24,606 nucleotides of DNA from Bacillota bacterium. GTDB lineage: Bacteria > Bacillota_A > Clostridia > Lachnospirales > WQUN01. The stretch is taken from assembly GCA_009786175.1 (NCBI GenBank), contig WQTQ01000212.1:1-24606 (forward strand), read 5' to 3'. A program made the translations under genes and the position numbers. Shown one piece after another: positions 15,528 to 23,362 of this stretch; positions within the stretch are counted from its first letter, which is position 1; the number at the start of each line of letters is the position of its first letter. A model generated the notes under the pieces. The model had not been told where the DNA came from, ran no database searches, and worked only from the letters and a program-made list of their open reading frames with translations.

Positions 15528-16222
15528 CTTTTACCTGCGATATTTTGTATCGGCTGCGGCTCTGCAGGTTGACCGCGGTTTTGCCACCATTCCACTATTC
15601 TAAACCGCACGGTTAAACTGCGGCTTGGTTCCTCTTGGTGCATTAGCAGGCGAAAACCTTCGTCCGAAACTGTGTTTGCCAGTTGCTGCCGCCCGCATTC
15701 TGTAGATGTCATGTCTACGTAACAGAGGGGAGGGAACATTAGGCACCACCAATTACTACCCGCGCCTTCTCCGATAATAATTTGTACTGCTTCATATTCA
15801 CCCGGCGGGAGCGCAATATTGCCATAAAACTGCGTTGGGAAAAATAACCGTGAAAAATTGGCGGTAACGGCGTAGCTAAAACCGGCAGATTGCACAACAT
15901 ATTCCGCATGAGAATTTAATAGATCCAATTTTGGGAGCAGCTGACTACGGGTTTCATTTATGCAGTCACTTTCCATAAAAAATTCGTTAAACTGTACCAA
16001 TATTTCATTGCGGACATGGTATTTCAAAGCTTGATCTGCCGGGCTGCCGCTGTTTGCTCGTACATGGAAGCGGATTACGTTGTTGGCAATGTCCCGCTGA
16101 ACCCCATGGGAATACACATAGGAATATGCCGCCGCGCCAACGGCAAATAGCAATCCAACTACCAAAGATATGCATAGAATCTTGCATTCCATAATTATAC
16201 TCTTACTAAACTTTTGCTGCAT
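15518..16222 (-). CDS. spoIIR: Stage II sporulation protein R (SpoIIR)
   Basis: This 234-residue protein matches SpoIIR, the signal made in the forespore and sent across the septum to activate SpoIIGA, which processes pro-sigma-E in the mother cell. It has one N-terminal membrane segment (about residues 13-34) that serves as export signal, then the family signatures VIRFHVRANSGSPADQALKYHVR, FPTQFYGNIALPPGEYEA and IGEGAGSNWWCLMFPPLCYVD. The ATG at 16222 has GAGGGTGAG upstream. A sigma-F-like promoter lies at the expected distance. Its presence shows that the organism is an endospore former or descends from one. The extended C-terminal tail past WWQNRG is of low complexity, and the stop codon lies inside a palindrome. 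Confidence 0.95.
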   Translation of the reverse strand: MQQKFSKSIIMECKILCISLVVGLLFAVGAAAYSYVYSHGVQRDIANNVIRFHVRANSGSPADQALKYHVRNEILVQFNEFFMESDCINETRSQLLPKLDLLNSHAEYVVQSAGFSYAVTANFSRLFFPTQFYGNIALPPGEYEAVQIIIGEGAGSNWWCLMFPPLCYVDMTSTECGRQQLANTVSDEGFRLLMHQEEPSRSLTVRFRIVEWWQNRGQPAEPQPIQNIAGKSTP

Positions 16223-16264
16223 AATCTCACCCTCATCACTAATTTATATTCTGGGATTGTGTAG

Positions 16265-16293
16265 ATTCTTGCCACCAAACTCCAATTGTAAAC
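16265..16293 (-). promoter_or_regulatory. Predicted sigma-F promoter of spoIIR
   Basis: On the minus strand GTTTA (16293-16289), 15 bases, GGCAAGAAT (16273-16265) fits the sigma-F-type pattern (GYWTA near -35, GG-N2-A-N-AHT near -10) about 43 bases before the spoIIR start. spoIIR is a known sigma-F target in Bacillus subtilis, so the match is meaningful. Confidence 0.6.
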
Positions 16294-16319
16294 ATACAAT
16301 ATAAAAATGGCAATTGGAG
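16280..16319 (+). promoter_or_regulatory. Hairpin that can hide the patatin ribosome binding site
   Basis: CTCCAATTG (16280-16288) is the exact reverse complement of CAATTGGAG (16311-16319), whose GGAG is the ribosome binding site of the ATG at 16326. If transcription starts upstream, the leader can fold so that this site is paired. No clear sigma-A promoter is seen. Confidence 0.45.
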
Positions 16320-16325
16320 CAAAAC

Positions 16326-17354
16326 ATGAACCTGCATAAACAACGAATTGGGCTTGCCCTTTCCGGCGGCGGCATTAGGGCGGCAATTTTCCACTTGGGT
16401 GCATTGCAATACTTTGCAGAAGCCGGGCTTTTTAAACAAATCGCCAACATCTCATCGGTTTCCGGGGCAAGCTTGGCAATGGGCATTATACTGGCCGTAA
16501 ACGGTAACAAATGGCCGACAGAAAAGGAATTTCTTTTAACGGTACAGCCGGCGGTGTGCACGTTAATCCTGAAGCACAACATACAGGCGGCGGCACTGCG
16601 CTGGTTGCCATTTTCCCCACGGTACTGGCGGCATAGGGTAGGTTTGCTGGCAAAAATGCTGGAAGACAAATGGAACATTCGTGGCAGCATACAAGATCTG
16701 CCGTCATATCCCTATTGGGAGATAAATTGTACAACATTTGAAACAGGCAATAATTTCCGTATTCGGCGGGATTACATGGGTGACAGTGCCATCGGATATG
16801 TACAAAACCCAAACCTGCCAATTTCTCATATGATTGCTGCGTCGGCGGCATTCCCTGTATTAATAGGCCCCTACATATTAAAAGCCCATGATTTCCGCTG
16901 GACAAAAGATAAACACGGCAAACTGCCGGAAGTATCCGTAGATTATCACTATACCCTTTGGGATGGCGGCGTTTATGACAACCTTGGCATAGACCCTTTG
17001 TACACAACAGGACGCGGCTTAGATAATGAAATTGATTTTTTGATTGTATCTAACGCATCTGCATTTACAGGGCATCAATTGCGGCAAGGAAATATTTCTT
17101 TGGCCAATTTGCGCCGTCTTTTAGATATTTCTATGAACCAGGTTGATGTACTGCGCAGCCGTCAAATTTTCTCGTCTATAATACAACAGGGCAGGGGCAT
17201 GTACTTGAAAATAGGGTTTGCAGGAGATGACAGGATACGCGACTATCCTACAACACTTAATTCACCAACCCCACAAAATTTTGACCTTATCTTCCGTCAC
17301 GGATATGAAAACGCAAAATATGTAAATCGGCTTTGGCGAAGACGTTTTTCTTGA
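16326..17354 (+). CDS. Patatin-like phospholipase family protein
   Basis: This 342-residue protein has the patatin fold signatures: oxyanion-hole loop LALSGGGIRAAIFHLGAL, the nucleophile elbow ISSVSGASLAMG and the second dyad motif LWDGGVYDNLG, where the first Asp of DGG is catalytic. These enzymes are Ser-Asp lipid acyl hydrolases. The elbow reads G-A-S-L-A where G-X-S-X-G is common, a small change also seen in some bacterial branches. There is no signal peptide or membrane segment, so it is probably cytoplasmic or peripheral. The ATG at 16326 fits the GGAG site at 16316-16319 better than the in-frame TTG at 16314. It stands alone between divergent spoIIR and the next promoter; substrate unknown. 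Confidence 0.88.
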   Translation: MNLHKQRIGLALSGGGIRAAIFHLGALQYFAEAGLFKQIANISSVSGASLAMGIILAVNGNKWPTEKEFLLTVQPAVCTLILKHNIQAAALRWLPFSPRYWRHRVGLLAKMLEDKWNIRGSIQDLPSYPYWEINCTTFETGNNFRIRRDYMGDSAIGYVQNPNLPISHMIAASAAFPVLIGPYILKAHDFRWTKDKHGKLPEVSVDYHYTLWDGGVYDNLGIDPLYTTGRGLDNEIDFLIVSNASAFTGHQLRQGNISLANLRRLLDISMNQVDVLRSRQIFSSIIQQGRGMYLKIGFAGDDRIRDYPTTLNSPTPQNFDLIFRHGYENAKYVNRLWRRRFS

Positions 17355-17379
17355 CATAAAATATCAGTTAGTCTACTAT
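17351..17379 (+). promoter_or_regulatory. Near-consensus sigma-A promoter of the transglutaminase-DUF58 operon
   Basis: A perfect TTGACA (17351-17356), overlapping the patatin stop codon, is followed after exactly 17 bases by TACTAT (17374-17379), about 50 bases before the first gene of the operon. Confidence 0.7.
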
Positions 17380-17428
17380 GAACGGGGGAAATTTCATTTT
17401 AACTTGATGATACAAGGCGGTTTTGACT

Positions 17429-18892
17429 TTGCGAAAAAAATTGATAATAATTCCATTGGGTGTAGTACTTATTTTAGGGGTTGCTGTGGGTATTTACTTT
17501 AGCAGTTTCGCATCTTTTTACGCAACCTTAAACAATGTCGCGGTTATTAGCGGCCAAAACCCTTCACCATATAGTTTTTTTGCCTTTTATGAAAATGGCG
17601 AATATGTAGAGCCGGAAATAATCCGCCCAACAAGTTGGCCGTTATCGGGTCAAGTTCAAGTTACCATTGGCCTAAATCAAGGCAGACGAGGTTTTCGTTT
17701 TGCCCGTCAAAACGCGTATGTACACATATTACAGCCTGCCCCGTATGTGGCAGTAGAAGTTGGTACGCCTGTTGAATCAATTCTTCCGCAGGCTTTTTTG
17801 AGTTACGCTTGCGCGGTTCCCGACGATACATTATTTGAAACAGAAATTATCACCGACCTTTCTGGACTGACAGACAGCACCGGGCGGCATAGAATAATTT
17901 TGTCACTTAACGGTGCGTACTTTACCTCAACTTTACGTGTAGAAAATACTACGCCGCCAAATGTAGTAACCGCGAATGTAACAACCGGGATGGGTGAAGC
18001 CGTATTTGCCAGCAGTTTTATTACGCATCTGTCCGACACTTCTCCTTCGGTAACGATACAATTTGCGGAAGGCGGCGAACCGGATGTTTTCCGTGTGGGC
18101 GAGCAGCAAGTTAGCATACTTGCCACAGATTATTATGGTAACGAAGCTGTTTCTCGCGCAACTTTAACAGTGCTGCCCAATACTGTACCGCCCAGAATAG
18201 TAGGGGCCCGCAACATACAGCTTGCCATAGACGGCTCTGCCATGTTTAGGCTTGGGGTAAGTGCCTACGATGCCTTTGGCAGACCCATAGATTTTACGGT
18301 AAATTCGGACGGTGTAGATGCAAGTACTCTTGGGGTGTATCCCGTCACCTACAGGGCAGTAGATTGCTGCGGCAATTATACGGAAGTAACCGTGCGTGTA
18401 TACGTAGTGGCTGTAGACCCGGAAGAAGTGCGGGCGCGCGCCACAGAAGTGCTTGACAGAATTATTTATGACAATATGTCTCAGGTAGAACAAGCAAGAG
18501 CAATTTTTAATTGGGTAACGGCGAATGTAGGATATGCTGCAGGTTTCGAGCATCGCACTGTATATGAAAGCGCGAACCAGGCATTGGTCCACAGGCGCGG
18601 TGACTGTTTTGTATTCTATTCTATTTCCGAGTTACTGCTTACTATGGCAGGCATACCAAATATGCGCATAGACCGGGTTGGCGGTACCAGCAGACACGCA
18701 TGGAACCTTATAAACCCTGACGATATGGGGTGGCACCATTTTGATACAACTCCTTTGGTTGTACGCCAAATAGACCGTTTTATGTTTACTCAAACCCAGG
18801 CAGAAGAATTTACACGTATTATCCACAATGCCGGCCAAGGGCGGGATTATTTCACCTTTGACCCGAGCCTTTACCCGGAGATTGTGCGATAA
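17429..18892 (+). CDS. Membrane-anchored transglutaminase-like protein with Ig-like repeats
   Basis: This protein of about 487 residues starts with MRKKLIII and a hydrophobic segment (residues 4-25) that is an uncleaved anchor or signal. An extracellular part of beta-rich, Ig-like (DUF5011-like) repeats follows, with phrases such as ATDYYGNEAVSRATLTV and YRAVDCCGNYTEVTVRVYV. The C-terminal domain is transglutaminase-like: Cys393 in RRGDCFVF, His423 in SRHAWN and Asp439 in HFDTTP form a complete Cys-His-Asp triad. Such domains act as proteases, amidases or crosslinking enzymes. The TTG at 17429 has AAGGCGG eight bases upstream; TTG 17423 would add two residues. It heads an operon that later encodes MoxR and DUF58 proteins, partners frequently found with transglutaminase-like proteins. 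Confidence 0.85.
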   Translation: MRKKLIIIPLGVVLILGVAVGIYFSSFASFYATLNNVAVISGQNPSPYSFFAFYENGEYVEPEIIRPTSWPLSGQVQVTIGLNQGRRGFRFARQNAYVHILQPAPYVAVEVGTPVESILPQAFLSYACAVPDDTLFETEIITDLSGLTDSTGRHRIILSLNGAYFTSTLRVENTTPPNVVTANVTTGMGEAVFASSFITHLSDTSPSVTIQFAEGGEPDVFRVGEQQVSILATDYYGNEAVSRATLTVLPNTVPPRIVGARNIQLAIDGSAMFRLGVSAYDAFGRPIDFTVNSDGVDASTLGVYPVTYRAVDCCGNYTEVTVRVYVVAVDPEEVRARATEVLDRIIYDNMSQVEQARAIFNWVTANVGYAAGFEHRTVYESANQALVHRRGDCFVFYSISELLLTMAGIPNMRIDRVGGTSRHAWNLINPDDMGWHHFDTTPLVVRQIDRFMFTQTQAEEFTRIIHNAGQGRDYFTFDPSLYPEIVR

Positions 18893-19569
18893 TGGCAACA
18901 ATAGGGATTTTGGGCGGTATGGGGCCAATGGCAACAATGGCTTTTTACCAAATGCTTATAAATGCCCAAACCATAAAAACAGAACAAGATTATTTAGACA
19001 CGATTATATACAGCAAAACGTCTATCCCCGACCGTACGGCGTTTATTTTGGGCCGCAGTTATGTAAGCCCGGTAAACAGCCTAATGGCCGCTGCAACCGC
19101 GCTGGAGCAAGCCGGTGCAGGCTTTATTGCCATACCGTGTGTAACGTCCCACTATTTTTATGACGAGATTGCCAAGGCCGTAAATATTCCGGTAATAAAT
19201 ATGCCGGAGGAACTTGCGGCTTATGTAAAGTCCCGGGGCATAACAAGCGTAGGGCTTTTGGCAACAGACGGCACGGTACAGTCCCGGGTTTTACACAATG
19301 CAATGGAGCCGTTGGGCATAAATGTAATAACGCCGGATTCAGCCGGGCAGCAATTTCTTATGGAATTAATTTATGGCATAAAGCAAGGCCAACGTATAAT
19401 TGGCGAAAGTTTTGCCACAGTAGAAAGCACTCTTTACAGCCACGGCGCGCAAAACATTATTTTAGGGTGTACAGAATTAACACTTGTCAAGGACGAAATG
19501 TGCCCGGAATCCATAGATGTTTTAGATGTTCTGGTACAGGCAGCACTAAAATTAGGGAGCAAACTATGA
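18892..19569 (+). CDS. Aspartate/glutamate racemase family protein
   Basis: This 225-residue protein matches the PLP-independent Asp/Glu racemase family, which interconverts L- and D-amino acids with two cysteines. The start MATIGILGGMGPMAT is typical. Catalytic cysteines are Cys83 in IPCVTSHYF and Cys193 in LGCTELTL. The usual IPCNT is changed to IPCVT, so the Asn that often contacts the substrate is Val here, and specificity may differ from aspartate. Its ATG overlaps the transglutaminase stop (TAATG) and its stop overlaps the adenylation gene (ATGA), implying coupled translation. Placed just before an activating enzyme, it may supply a D-amino acid to it. Confidence 0.9.
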   Translation: MATIGILGGMGPMATMAFYQMLINAQTIKTEQDYLDTIIYSKTSIPDRTAFILGRSYVSPVNSLMAAATALEQAGAGFIAIPCVTSHYFYDEIAKAVNIPVINMPEELAAYVKSRGITSVGLLATDGTVQSRVLHNAMEPLGINVITPDSAGQQFLMELIYGIKQGQRIIGESFATVESTLYSHGAQNIILGCTELTLVKDEMCPESIDVLDVLVQAALKLGSKL

Positions 19570-21062
19570 TTAACATACTGGAATACTTGGAAAACACCCC
19601 AAACCCAGACAAGACCGCGTTTACCGGGGAAAACTCGTCGTTAACCTTTGGGCAGTTGCAGCATCTTTCCCGGGCAGTGGGCAGCTTCCTGTGCAAGGAA
19701 AATATCTACAAACAGCCCGTGGCGGTATTTATGGCCAAATCCCCGGAAATGATTGCCGCTTTTTTTGGTGTGGTTTACGGCGGAAACTACTATGTTCCGC
19801 TGGATACGGAAATGCCGGAAGTGCGCATTCGTATGATACTGGAAAAGATAGCCCAACAGGAATTACTCGTTATTTGCGACAACACTACGGAAGAATTAGT
19901 AAAAAAGTGGGGCTACAAAGCATGTAATTTTGCGGAAATAAGCTGCTGCCCTGTTAACGATACCGTACTTGCCAAAGTGCGCCGCCGGGCCACAGACATA
20001 GACCCGGTTTATGTTGTGTTTACATCCGGCTCTACAGGGGTGCCAAAGGGCGTTGTGGCAAGCCACAGGGCCGTTATCGACTATGTAGACACCCTTTGCC
20101 AAGTGCTGCAAATTGACGAAAACACAGTGTTCGGCAACCAATCGCCCCTGTACTTAGATGCCTGCCTTAAGGAACTGTTCCCAACCCTTAAGTACGGTGC
20201 CAGCACGTTTCTTATACCAAAGTCTCTGTTCATGTTCCCAATTAAATTGGTGGAATACATTATCCAAAACCGCATAAACACCGTCTGCTGGGTTGCATCG
20301 GCCTTTTCGCTGGTTGCAGGGCTTGGCACATTGGACAAGGCCGTGCCGGAAACTATAAAAACCATTGCCTTTGGCAGCGAAATATTTCCACAAAAGCACC
20401 TGGCGGCTTGGCGCAAGGCCCTTCCCGGGGCCAGGTTTGTACATTTATACGGGCCAACGGAAGCCACGGGCATGTCTGCCTTTTACGTAGTAGACCGGGA
20501 TTTTGACACAAACGAACCCATACCCATCGGCAAACCGTTCCCCAACAGGGGGATTGTTTTACTGGATGACAACGGTAAAGTACCAACCCCGGGCGAACCG
20601 GGGGAAATACACATCCGCGGTTCCCAGCTTAGCCTGGGTTACTATGGCGATGAAGAGTTAATCCGCAAAGCATTTGTGCAAAATCCGCTGTCCCCTTTCC
20701 CGGACATTTTGTATAAAACCGGTGACCTGGGGTACGAAAACCCCAACGGCGATTTGGTGTTTATCTCCCGCAAAGACCACCAAATTAAGCACATGGGCCA
20801 CAGGATAGAGCTTGCGGAAATTGAAGTCGCCGCCCGTGAAATGGACGGCGTGGAAATGGTATGCGCCATTTTCGACAGTGAAAAAAGCCGCATAATTTTG
20901 TTTTTCACTGCCACAGACGGCATAGAAAAAAGCCATGTGCTGGCGCATTTAAAGGTAAACCTACCCCGGTACATGGTGCCCCAGCAAATTCATAAGCTGG
21001 AAAGTTTGCCGCTTACCCCGGGTGGGAAGATAGATAGAGTTGCGTTAAAAGAGAGGATTTGA
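19566..21062 (+). CDS. Stand-alone amino-acid adenylation enzyme (NRPS A-domain / DltA-like)
   Basis: This 498-residue enzyme activates a carboxylic acid, most likely an amino acid, as an acyl-adenylate and loads it on a carrier protein. Core motifs are present: FTSGSTGVPKGV (residues 152-163), YGPTEAT (295-301), YKTGD (383-387) and GKIDR (487-491) with Lys488. Asp198 in PLYLDACLKE lies where A-domains bind the substrate alpha-amino group, which supports an amino-acid substrate. There is no fused condensation or carrier domain, as in DltA. The frame is open upstream to 19467, but the ATG at 19566 overlaps the racemase stop and fits the family start. It is not called dltA because DltB and DltD are absent nearby. 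Confidence 0.9.
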   Translation: MINILEYLENTPNPDKTAFTGENSSLTFGQLQHLSRAVGSFLCKENIYKQPVAVFMAKSPEMIAAFFGVVYGGNYYVPLDTEMPEVRIRMILEKIAQQELLVICDNTTEELVKKWGYKACNFAEISCCPVNDTVLAKVRRRATDIDPVYVVFTSGSTGVPKGVVASHRAVIDYVDTLCQVLQIDENTVFGNQSPLYLDACLKELFPTLKYGASTFLIPKSLFMFPIKLVEYIIQNRINTVCWVASAFSLVAGLGTLDKAVPETIKTIAFGSEIFPQKHLAAWRKALPGARFVHLYGPTEATGMSAFYVVDRDFDTNEPIPIGKPFPNRGIVLLDDNGKVPTPGEPGEIHIRGSQLSLGYYGDEELIRKAFVQNPLSPFPDILYKTGDLGYENPNGDLVFISRKDHQIKHMGHRIELAEIEVAAREMDGVEMVCAIFDSEKSRIILFFTATDGIEKSHVLAHLKVNLPRYMVPQQIHKLESLPLTPGGKIDRVALKERI

Positions 21063-21066
21063 CAAA

Positions 21067-21291
21067 ATGGACATTTTATTAGAAATTTTACAAGAAATGC
21101 ACCCGGAGGTAGACTATCTTACCCACACAACCCTAATCGACGACAAGGTAATCGATTCCTTCGACGTAATAACCCTGGTTGCAGAAATTAACGACCGCCT
21201 GGACGTTAGTATCCCGCCGGAGGAAATTGTCCCGGAGAATTTTAACTCGTACGCCACACTTAAAGCCTTAATAGAGAAACTGGAGGGCTAA
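21067..21291 (+). CDS. Acyl/peptidyl carrier protein
   Basis: This 74-residue acidic protein has the four-helix carrier-protein pattern. Ser31 in KVIDSFDVITLVAEI is the predicted 4'-phosphopantetheine site; the usual DSL motif is DSF here. Downstream, DVSIPPEEIVPENFNSYATLKALIEKL is typical of helices III and IV. It lies four bases after the adenylation enzyme gene and two bases before the MoxR gene, so it is the obvious acceptor of the activated amino acid. It resembles DltC in size and context, but the pathway beyond it is unknown. Confidence 0.9.
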   Translation: MDILLEILQEMHPEVDYLTHTTLIDDKVIDSFDVITLVAEINDRLDVSIPPEEIVPENFNSYATLKALIEKLEG

Positions 21292-21292
21292 A

Positions 21293-22240
21293 ATGGACAT
21301 TAAAACAGCACAAAGTAAAATAGCGGCCATTCATGCAAACATAGAAAAAGTTGTGGTTGGCAAGGGCAAGGAGATTGAGTTAACTCTTGTGGCCCTTGCG
21401 GCCGGTGGACATGTGCTTATCGAGGACGTACCCGGTACGGGTAAAACCACCCTGGCAAAAGCCCTTGCGGCTTCCATTTCCGGTACGTTTAAGCGTATTC
21501 AGTTTACGCCGGACCTGCTGCCGTCAGACCTTACGGGCATAAACGTGTACAACCCCAAAACCGGGGATTTCACCTTCCGTAAAGGCGGGCTTTTCACCAA
21601 TATTCTTTTGGCGGACGAAATTAACCGGGCAACCCCCCGTACACAGTCCGGATTGTTGGAATGCATGGAGGAATACCAAATTTCCATTGACGGTGAAACC
21701 CATAAACTGCCGCCGCCGTACTTTGTGCTTGCCACCCAAAACCCGGTGGAAACCCAGGGCACCTTCCCGCTGCCGGAAGCCCAGCTGGACCGTTTTCTGA
21801 TGCAAATTGCCATTGGGTACCCGGGCAAAAGCGGTGAAGCGGACGTTATTCAGCGTTTCTTGGCAAACAGCCCGCTGCAAACCCTGCAAGCCGTAACTAC
21901 TGTAGAGGACTGGGTGCAAATTCAAAGGGCTGTAAGCACCATTGTGGTACACCGCGACTTGTGCGAATACATTGCAGACCTGGCCGCGTATACCCGCAAC
22001 CACGAAAGCGTGGCCCTTGGTGTAAGCCCCCGGGCTTCCCTTGCGCTGGCTAAAGCCGCCCAGGCCTATGCCGTTGTAAACGGGCGCGATTTTGTAAAGC
22101 CGGAAGACATAAAATATCTGGCAGCCTATGTATGGGCCCATAGGCTTACCATGCGCAGCACTATCCGTTCAGAGATGAAAGCCCGGGTTGTAGCCGCCGC
22201 ATTGGCAAACGTGCCTGTGCCCACAGAGGATATTTTGTAG
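21293..22240 (+). CDS. MoxR-family AAA+ ATPase
   Basis: This 315-residue cytoplasmic AAA+ ATPase has Walker A VPGTGKTT (residues 46-53), Walker B ILLADEIN (104-111, Asp108-Glu109), the MoxR phrases FTPDLLPSDLTG and LLECMEE, sensor 1 in VLATQNPVETQGTFPLPEAQLDRF, and a C-terminal lid domain with SPRAS. MoxR proteins act as chaperone-like ATPases that assemble or activate partners, often with DUF58, VWA and transglutaminase-like proteins. It is directly followed by a DUF58 gene and is in the same operon as a transglutaminase-like protein, which is the standard module. The unusual feature is its link to a carrier protein two bases upstream. Confidence 0.95.
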   Translation: MDIKTAQSKIAAIHANIEKVVVGKGKEIELTLVALAAGGHVLIEDVPGTGKTTLAKALAASISGTFKRIQFTPDLLPSDLTGINVYNPKTGDFTFRKGGLFTNILLADEINRATPRTQSGLLECMEEYQISIDGETHKLPPPYFVLATQNPVETQGTFPLPEAQLDRFLMQIAIGYPGKSGEADVIQRFLANSPLQTLQAVTTVEDWVQIQRAVSTIVVHRDLCEYIADLAAYTRNHESVALGVSPRASLALAKAAQAYAVVNGRDFVKPEDIKYLAAYVWAHRLTMRSTIRSEMKARVVAAALANVPVPTEDIL

Positions 22241-22252
22241 GAGGCGGCTTAC

Positions 22253-23347
22253 ATGACAACGTTGGGGATTCTTTTGGCAATACTAATTACCATTTATTTA
22301 TTCCGCAAAGTTTATTCGAAAGCCTGCTTAACAAACCTGGACCTTAATGTTTCCATGTCTGCAGTGGAAGCTACAGAAGGGGATGTTCTTACCCTTACGG
22401 AAGTTTTGACAAATAATAAATGGCTGCCCCTGCCATGGATGTCTGTAAAGTTCCGCACGGGGAAAGAGCTGCTGTTTACATCCGGGGGTATTGCTTCCGA
22501 TGCCCACTACCGCAACGATTTGTTTCATATATTAATGCACCAAAAAATTACACGCCGCCTGCCATTTGAGTGCAGTAAGCGGGGTTTTTACTCCATTGAC
22601 GGGCTGGAGCTTACAGCCTGGGATCTTTTAATGGAGCAAAAGTACATACGACGGCTTCCGTGTAACATTAAGCTTACCGTTTACCCCGGCACAATCCCCA
22701 TACAGGATGTGGATTATTTGTGTACCCGGGTGTACGGCCAATTGCGTACCCGCCACCCAATTAACCCGGACCCGTTTTCTTTCCGTGGCATACGGGAGTA
22801 TTCTTCCATAGACCCTATGAAGGCAATAAATTTTAAAGCGTCTGCCCGTGGAATGGGGCTGATGGTAAACGTATGGGATTTTTCTAATGCCAGACAAACC
22901 ACCATTTTGCTGGATACCCAGCGGCATGTGCTTTGGCACAACGAAGCCCTGGAAGAGCGGGCCATAAAAATTGCCGCCTCTGTAGCTGCCAGAATGACAG
23001 ACATTGGCACCCCGATAAGTTTTGTCTCTAATGGCAGAAGTTCTGTTTCCGGCAACGCCGCCTACGTCCCCGAAGGCCTTGGGACAAGGCATTTGCGCTC
23101 GGTTTTAGAATCTTTGGCTTTCTTAGACGTTGGCAACCAAGAAATTTTGCCAATTACAAATACAATTGACGGCCTTGCTCTTGCAGGCCACCACGACCCG
23201 GAATACTGGCTGATAACCCCGTACTATTCCAAGGAAGTGGAAGAATCGTTCCTGGGGCTAAAAAAGACCGGTGCCCGTGCAGTGTGGATTATGCCGGTGC
23301 CAAAGCCAAACGGCACAGTTGTATGCGATGAAATAATTTTTGTGTAA
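22253..23347 (+). CDS. DUF58 domain-containing membrane protein
   Basis: This 364-residue protein starts with one membrane segment (residues 3-17), followed by a beta-rich region and the DUF58 signature GIREYSSIDPMKAINFKASAR (about residues 179-199). The C-terminal half has a VWA-like fold with TTILLDTQ, where part of the metal-site motif seems changed. DUF58 proteins almost always accompany MoxR ATPases and are probably their membrane-linked partners; exact role unknown. The strong TAGGAGGCGG ribosome binding site is 12 bases after the MoxR stop. Confidence 0.9.
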   Translation: MTTLGILLAILITIYLFRKVYSKACLTNLDLNVSMSAVEATEGDVLTLTEVLTNNKWLPLPWMSVKFRTGKELLFTSGGIASDAHYRNDLFHILMHQKITRRLPFECSKRGFYSIDGLELTAWDLLMEQKYIRRLPCNIKLTVYPGTIPIQDVDYLCTRVYGQLRTRHPINPDPFSFRGIREYSSIDPMKAINFKASARGMGLMVNVWDFSNARQTTILLDTQRHVLWHNEALEERAIKIAASVAARMTDIGTPISFVSNGRSSVSGNAAYVPEGLGTRHLRSVLESLAFLDVGNQEILPITNTIDGLALAGHHDPEYWLITPYYSKEVEESFLGLKKTGARAVWIMPVPKPNGTVVCDEIIFV

Positions 23348-23362
23348 AGGAGGTGACTTGCA

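Noticed and set aside
19566..21291. Naming the adenylation enzyme and carrier protein dltA and dltC
   Set aside because: The similarity is generic to A-domain and carrier proteins, and there is no DltB or DltD in the operon, so D-alanylation of teichoic acid is not supported.
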